A stretch of 7,768 nucleotides of DNA, taken from the NCBI GenBank assembly GCA_013153205.1, contig JAADEW010000105.1, forward strand, positions 1 to 7,768, in the 5' to 3' direction. Position 1 is the stretch's first letter. Each line of letters starts with the position of its first letter. Shown piece after piece: positions 5,286-7,768 of the stretch. The notes beneath the pieces are model-generated. The model was not told the origin of the DNA. It made no database searches and saw nothing but the letters and a program-made list of their open reading frames with translations. Made by a program: the position numbers and the translations under genes. The DNA is from Deferribacteres bacterium. Lineage in GTDB: Bacteria > Thermosulfidibacterota > Thermosulfidibacteria > Thermosulfidibacterales > Thermosulfidibacteraceae.

Positions 5286-6463
5286 TGGAGCTTAAAGAAC
5301 GCATAGAGATACTGAAAGAGATGGGCGGGAAAATCCTGTCCCGGAAAGAGGAGCTGATAGACTCCTTTGCCCGGGACATAGGGGTTGCCGTGAAGATAGG
5401 CTCTGCCGAGGTTGAGATGACGGCAGGCTACTTAAGCACCATGGAAGAAGAGGCTGATTGGGTGAAGAACCGCTCCCCTTACGGTGTGGTGGGGGCGGTT
5501 CTTCCGTATGACGCTCCAACCATGATGTTCGCAAGGATTGCTGGCTCCGCCGTGATAGGCGGAAATAGCGTTAGGATAAGCTTCTCCAGCCTGACACCCT
5601 CCACGCGGGACATTGTAGCGGAGATAACCGGAAACATACCGCAGATTGAGATAAACACCGACATGGACAACAGAAGCTTCAGCGACTACTGCACCAAATC
5701 CCGTACGGTTAAAGCCTTCTTCATTTCCGGGGGAAAGGAGGTGGGAAGGCTTTTTGAAAGGAGAATGGAAAGCTTTGAAAAGCTCATATTCGCAGGTCCC
5801 GGAGGGATGCCGCCCTGCCTGGTTTTAGAGGATGCTGACCCTGAAAAAGCGGCGGAATTCACAGCAAAACGCGCTTTCTTAAACGGCGGCCAATACTGCA
5901 CCACCATAAAGAGGGCTCTCGTTCACGAAAGGGTGTTTGACGAGTTTATGCACCACCTTCTGGAAAGGGTGGACAGGATAAAGGTGGGAGACCCCTACGA
6001 ACCAGATACGGACTACGGTCCCATTAAAGCAAAACGGACCGTGGTTCTCGTTGAAAGAGCCCTCAGGAAGATAAAAGGCGTCTATTTAAGGGGAGGCAGA
6101 ATAGAGGGGGAGTTCATCCCTCCCACGGTGGTAATGACTCAGGAAATACCCGACCTTGAAATGTTCGGACCATTTCTGGCGGTAAAGAAGTTCAAAAGCA
6201 ACGCCGGGATAGTGGAAGAGGCTCTGAAAACCAGATACCCCTTCATAATTTATGTTTTCGGCGGCGTCTCCGAAAGGGAAAAGCGCGCAATAAAAGAGAC
6301 TTACGGCATGCACCACTTCAACCCCCGCTTCACCTTCCTGCCGCTAAGAGGGGCTTTCGGCGGGAAAAAGGAAAGCGGCTGGATACTGGAAAGGGAAAAC
6401 GGATGCGTGAAGAAGAGAGACGGCGCCGTAATCTATTCGGTGGAGCTCACGAAGCCCGGCTAA
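5285..6463 (+). CDS. Divergent, short aldehyde-dehydrogenase-superfamily protein
   Basis: 392 residues against about 450-500 for most ALDHs. Recognisable blocks: YGVVGAVLPYDAP (66-78), FFISGGKEVGR (145-155, nucleotide loop), AGPGG (170-174), FLNGGQYCTTIKRALVHERVF (198-218) with catalytic C205, GDPYEPDTDYGPI (235-247), EMFGPFLAV (292-300) and GAFGGKKESG (356-365). Canonical residues that are replaced: the oxyanion Asn of PWNFP is D76; the coenzyme Lys and Glu of KPSE are S99 and S102; the general-base Glu of ELGG falls on G171. AGPG at that place is also seen in CoA-acylating ALDHs such as EutE/PduP, so an acylating or non-hydrolytic reaction is conceivable. Substrate unknown. Its ATG overlaps the amt stop (TAATG) with no clear Shine-Dalgarno, implying reinitiation after amt. 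The frame is intact, so it is not an obvious pseudogene. Its stop overlaps that of the convergent SDR. Confidence 0.82.
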   Translation: MELKERIEILKEMGGKILSRKEELIDSFARDIGVAVKIGSAEVEMTAGYLSTMEEEADWVKNRSPYGVVGAVLPYDAPTMMFARIAGSAVIGGNSVRISFSSLTPSTRDIVAEITGNIPQIEINTDMDNRSFSDYCTKSRTVKAFFISGGKEVGRLFERRMESFEKLIFAGPGGMPPCLVLEDADPEKAAEFTAKRAFLNGGQYCTTIKRALVHERVFDEFMHHLLERVDRIKVGDPYEPDTDYGPIKAKRTVVLVERALRKIKGVYLRGGRIEGEFIPPTVVMTQEIPDLEMFGPFLAVKKFKSNAGIVEEALKTRYPFIIYVFGGVSEREKRAIKETYGMHHFNPRFTFLPLRGAFGGKKESGWILERENGCVKKRDGAVIYSVELTKPG

Positions 6464-7212
6464 GCCCCGGCAAGAAGCCCGCCGTCCACAACGAGGCATG
6501 TTCCCGTGATGTAAGAGGCAAGCTCTGATGCCGCAAAAAGGACTGTGCCGGCTATCTCCTCCGGTTCCGCGAACCTTCTCATGGGAATCATTGAAAGGAG
6601 ATACCGGCGGAAGTCATCAATGGAGAAGACCCCCTGAGTCATGTCAGTCTTCACATACCCGGGACACACGCCCACCACCCTTATGCCGTGAGAAGCCCAC
6701 TCAACAGCAAGGGCTTTCGTGAAGTTGACCACAGCCCCTTTGGTAGCGCAGTAAACGGCTATTTTCTGAGCGCCAACTATACCTGCAATGGAAGCTACAT
6801 TTACCACAACGGGGTTTTTCCCCTTTTTGAGAAGCTCAAAGGCGCATCTGGCGTTGTTCATAACCCCCTTGATGTTCACATCTATCATTTTGTCCCATTC
6901 GTCAGGCGAGGTCTTGTGGAAGGACTTGAAGTGAAGACTTATTCCGGCGTTGTTCACCAGAACATCAAGCTTTCCGTATTTATCCTCAATCCTGCCGTAG
7001 AGCTCTTTTACCCCGTTAAAATCGCCCACATCAACGGCGAAGTAATCAGCGGCTGAAATCTCACGGGCGACTTCCCTGAGTAGCTTTTCGTTTCGCGCAA
7101 CCAGCAGAACTTCAGCGTTTGCCTTTGAGAAAGCCTCTGCCACGGCTTTGCCTATTCCTCTGCTTGCACCTGTGACAAGGACCGTTTTACCCGAAAAATC
7201 AAGCTGGAACAT
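6460..7212 (-). CDS. Short-chain dehydrogenase/reductase (classical SDR)
   Basis: 250 residues, the normal length of a classical SDR. The Rossmann motif is TGASRGIG (14-21), an Arg after the second strand (LLVARN, R40) suggests NADP(H), and NNAG is at 87-90. The catalytic set is N113, S141 (VNVASIAG), Y154 and K158 (YCATK). PGYVKTDM (184-191) and the C-terminal YITGTCLVVDGG (234-245) complete the fold. It resembles FabG and sugar or polyol dehydrogenases, but substrate cannot be read from sequence, and no fatty-acid synthesis genes are nearby, so fabG is not assigned. The ATG at 7212-7210 has GGAGG (7223-7219 on the minus strand) 6 bases upstream. It is divergent from the cupin gene and convergent with the ALDH-like gene, with overlapping stops. 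Confidence 0.93.
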   Translation of the reverse strand: MFQLDFSGKTVLVTGASRGIGKAVAEAFSKANAEVLLVARNEKLLREVAREISAADYFAVDVGDFNGVKELYGRIEDKYGKLDVLVNNAGISLHFKSFHKTSPDEWDKMIDVNIKGVMNNARCAFELLKKGKNPVVVNVASIAGIVGAQKIAVYCATKGAVVNFTKALAVEWASHGIRVVGVCPGYVKTDMTQGVFSIDDFRRYLLSMIPMRRFAEPEEIAGTVLFAASELASYITGTCLVVDGGLLAGA

Positions 7213-7252
7213 CTTCAGCCTCCGAAGGAAAGTCTTGCGTTAAGATAATACA

Positions 7253-7284
7253 TTGACAAACGAATTAAAAGGACCCTTTATAGT
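7253..7284 (+). promoter_or_regulatory. Putative promoter of the cupin gene
   Basis: A perfect TTGACA lies at 7253-7258 and TATAGT (5/6 to the -10 consensus) at 7279-7284. The 20-base spacer is longer than the usual 16-18, which lowers confidence. The sequence CTTTATAG at its -10 recurs in the promoter of the tRNA gene at the other end of the cupin gene. On the opposite strand TATTAT (7250-7245) is a 5/6 match that could serve the SDR gene, but I see no matching -35. Confidence 0.5.
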
Positions 7285-7308
7285 CTTACCAAACCACGGG
7301 AGGGGCTC

Positions 7309-7644
7309 ATGGGATTTGTCAAAAACGAAAAAGAGATTCCCTTTTCAGAGGTAGAAGAGAAGGGAGCTAAGGGGGTAAGGATAAAAGTCTTAATAGACGG
7401 ACCCCACTTTGTCATGAGGATGTTTGAGGTGGAACCCGGCGGTCATACCCCTTTCCACTCCCACAGGTGGGAGCACGAAGTCTATGTGCTTGAAGGAAGC
7501 GGCAAGGTAACCATAGAGAAAGAAATTTTCCCTATAGAAAAGGGGAGCGTGGTTCTGGTTGAATCTCAGGAGAAACACCAGTTTGTTAACAGCGGAAAAA
7601 CCCCTTTAAAGTTCCTGTGCCTGATACCTAAAAACAATCCTTGA
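7309..7644 (+). CDS. Small single-domain cupin protein
   Basis: 111 residues forming one cupin_2-type beta barrel. Motif 1 is GGHTPFHSHRWEHEVYVLEG (44-63), supplying metal ligands H50, H52 and E57, with an extra H56. Motif 2 (79-94) supplies H90 and N94 with exact family spacing, but the usual Pro and Gly of PxG are E85 and Q87. The metal site therefore looks complete. Such small cupins bind or transform small molecules, or act as isomerases, dioxygenases or sensors; no specific reaction can be assigned. No signal peptide is visible, so it is probably cytoplasmic. The ATG at 7309 is preceded by GGAGG (7299-7303) with a 5-base spacer. It is a monocistronic-looking unit: its own promoter candidate lies upstream, and the tRNA promoter overlaps its stop codon. 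Confidence 0.88.
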   Translation: MGFVKNEKEIPFSEVEEKGAKGVRIKVLIDGPHFVMRMFEVEPGGHTPFHSHRWEHEVYVLEGSGKVTIEKEIFPIEKGSVVLVESQEKHQFVNSGKTPLKFLCLIPKNNP

Positions 7645-7670
7645 CACGATATACCTTTAAGCTTTATAGA
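7641..7670 (+). promoter_or_regulatory. Putative promoter of tRNA-Leu
   Basis: A perfect TTGACA (7641-7646) overlaps the cupin TGA stop. After an 18-base spacer comes TATAGA (7665-7670, 4/6 to the -10 consensus). Transcription would begin about 7 bases before the tRNA 5' end at 7684, a plausible short leader. Confidence 0.65.
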
Positions 7671-7683
7671 GCTCTTGATGTAA

Positions 7684-7768
7684 GCCCGGGTGGCGGAACT
7701 GGTAGACGCAGGGGACTTAAAATCCCCTGGGGTCAATCCCCGTGCGGGTTCGAGTCCCGCCCCGGGCA
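7684..7768 (+). tRNA. tRNA-Leu (anticodon UAA)
   Basis: 85 nt, a complete type II tRNA. The acceptor stem pairs GCCCGGG (7684-7690) with CCCGGGC (7761-7767), with discriminator A at 7768. The D arm has a GCG/CGC stem and a loop with TGGTAGA. The anticodon stem GGGGA/TCCCC encloses loop CTTAAAA, giving anticodon TAA at 7718-7720, which reads UUA (and UUG by wobble). The long variable arm forms GGGG/CCCC, as in tRNA-Leu, and the T arm is GCGGG-TTCGAGT-CCCGC. The window ends at the discriminator, so whether CCA is encoded cannot be seen. Confidence 0.97.

Noticed and set aside
5285..6463. Glutamate-5-semialdehyde dehydrogenase (ProA), suggested by short length
   Set aside because: The Cys block GGQYCTTIKRALVHE is of the general ALDH type and not that of ProA.
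5285..6463. ALDH-like gene as a pseudogene
   Set aside because: Despite residue losses the frame is intact over 392 codons with conserved blocks in order and codon use like its neighbours.

Overview
The window is a compact bacterial chromosomal segment of about 50% G+C by eye, with nine protein-coding genes and one tRNA gene. Arg is mostly AGA/AGG, Ile is often ATA, and the proteins are rich in Lys, Glu and Arg. Intergenic gaps are tiny or genes overlap by 1-4 bases. This suggests a thermophilic, streamlined bacterium. An Aquificota-like chemolithoautotroph (for example the Thermovibrio/Desulfurobacterium group) would fit, but that placement is inference only. I see no phage, IS, CRISPR or other mobile-element signature.

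Layout. (1) 4-675 (+) encodes a coiled-coil protein with a degenerate GGDEF domain whose signature is EEGTF. (2) 677-3298 (-) is a tight three-gene operon, cobS-cobD-metF. CobS assembles the nucleotide loop of cobalamin, the CobD-like enzyme makes the aminopropanol-phosphate linker, and MetF makes the 5-methyl-tetrahydrofolate used by B12-dependent methionine synthase. The genes are joined by a 1-base gap and an ATGA overlap. (3) Divergent from cobS, 3346-3909 (+) encodes a THEP1-type P-loop NTPase. (4) An 86-base leader (3910-3995) precedes an Amt ammonium transporter (3996-5285). It carries repeated GTGCA elements, a 17-bp NtrC-like dyad and a hairpin that would cover the transporter's ribosome binding site. 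(5) A short aldehyde-dehydrogenase-superfamily protein (5285-6463) starts inside the amt stop codon (TAATG). It keeps the catalytic Cys but has lost several other canonical residues. (6) A classical SDR oxidoreductase (6460-7212, -) meets it tail to tail, with both stop codons inside one CTAA. (7) Divergent from the SDR is a small metal-binding cupin (7309-7644, +), followed by a complete tRNA-Leu(UAA) (7684-7768).

The clearest functional grouping is cobalamin with methyl-folate metabolism on the minus strand. The most unexplained unit is the amt-ALDH pair and its structured leader: no glnK (PII) gene is adjacent, and no recognised pathway links an ammonium channel with this divergent ALDH-fold protein. 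No stretch longer than about 100 bases lacks a gene, and I found no convincing Rho-independent terminator.
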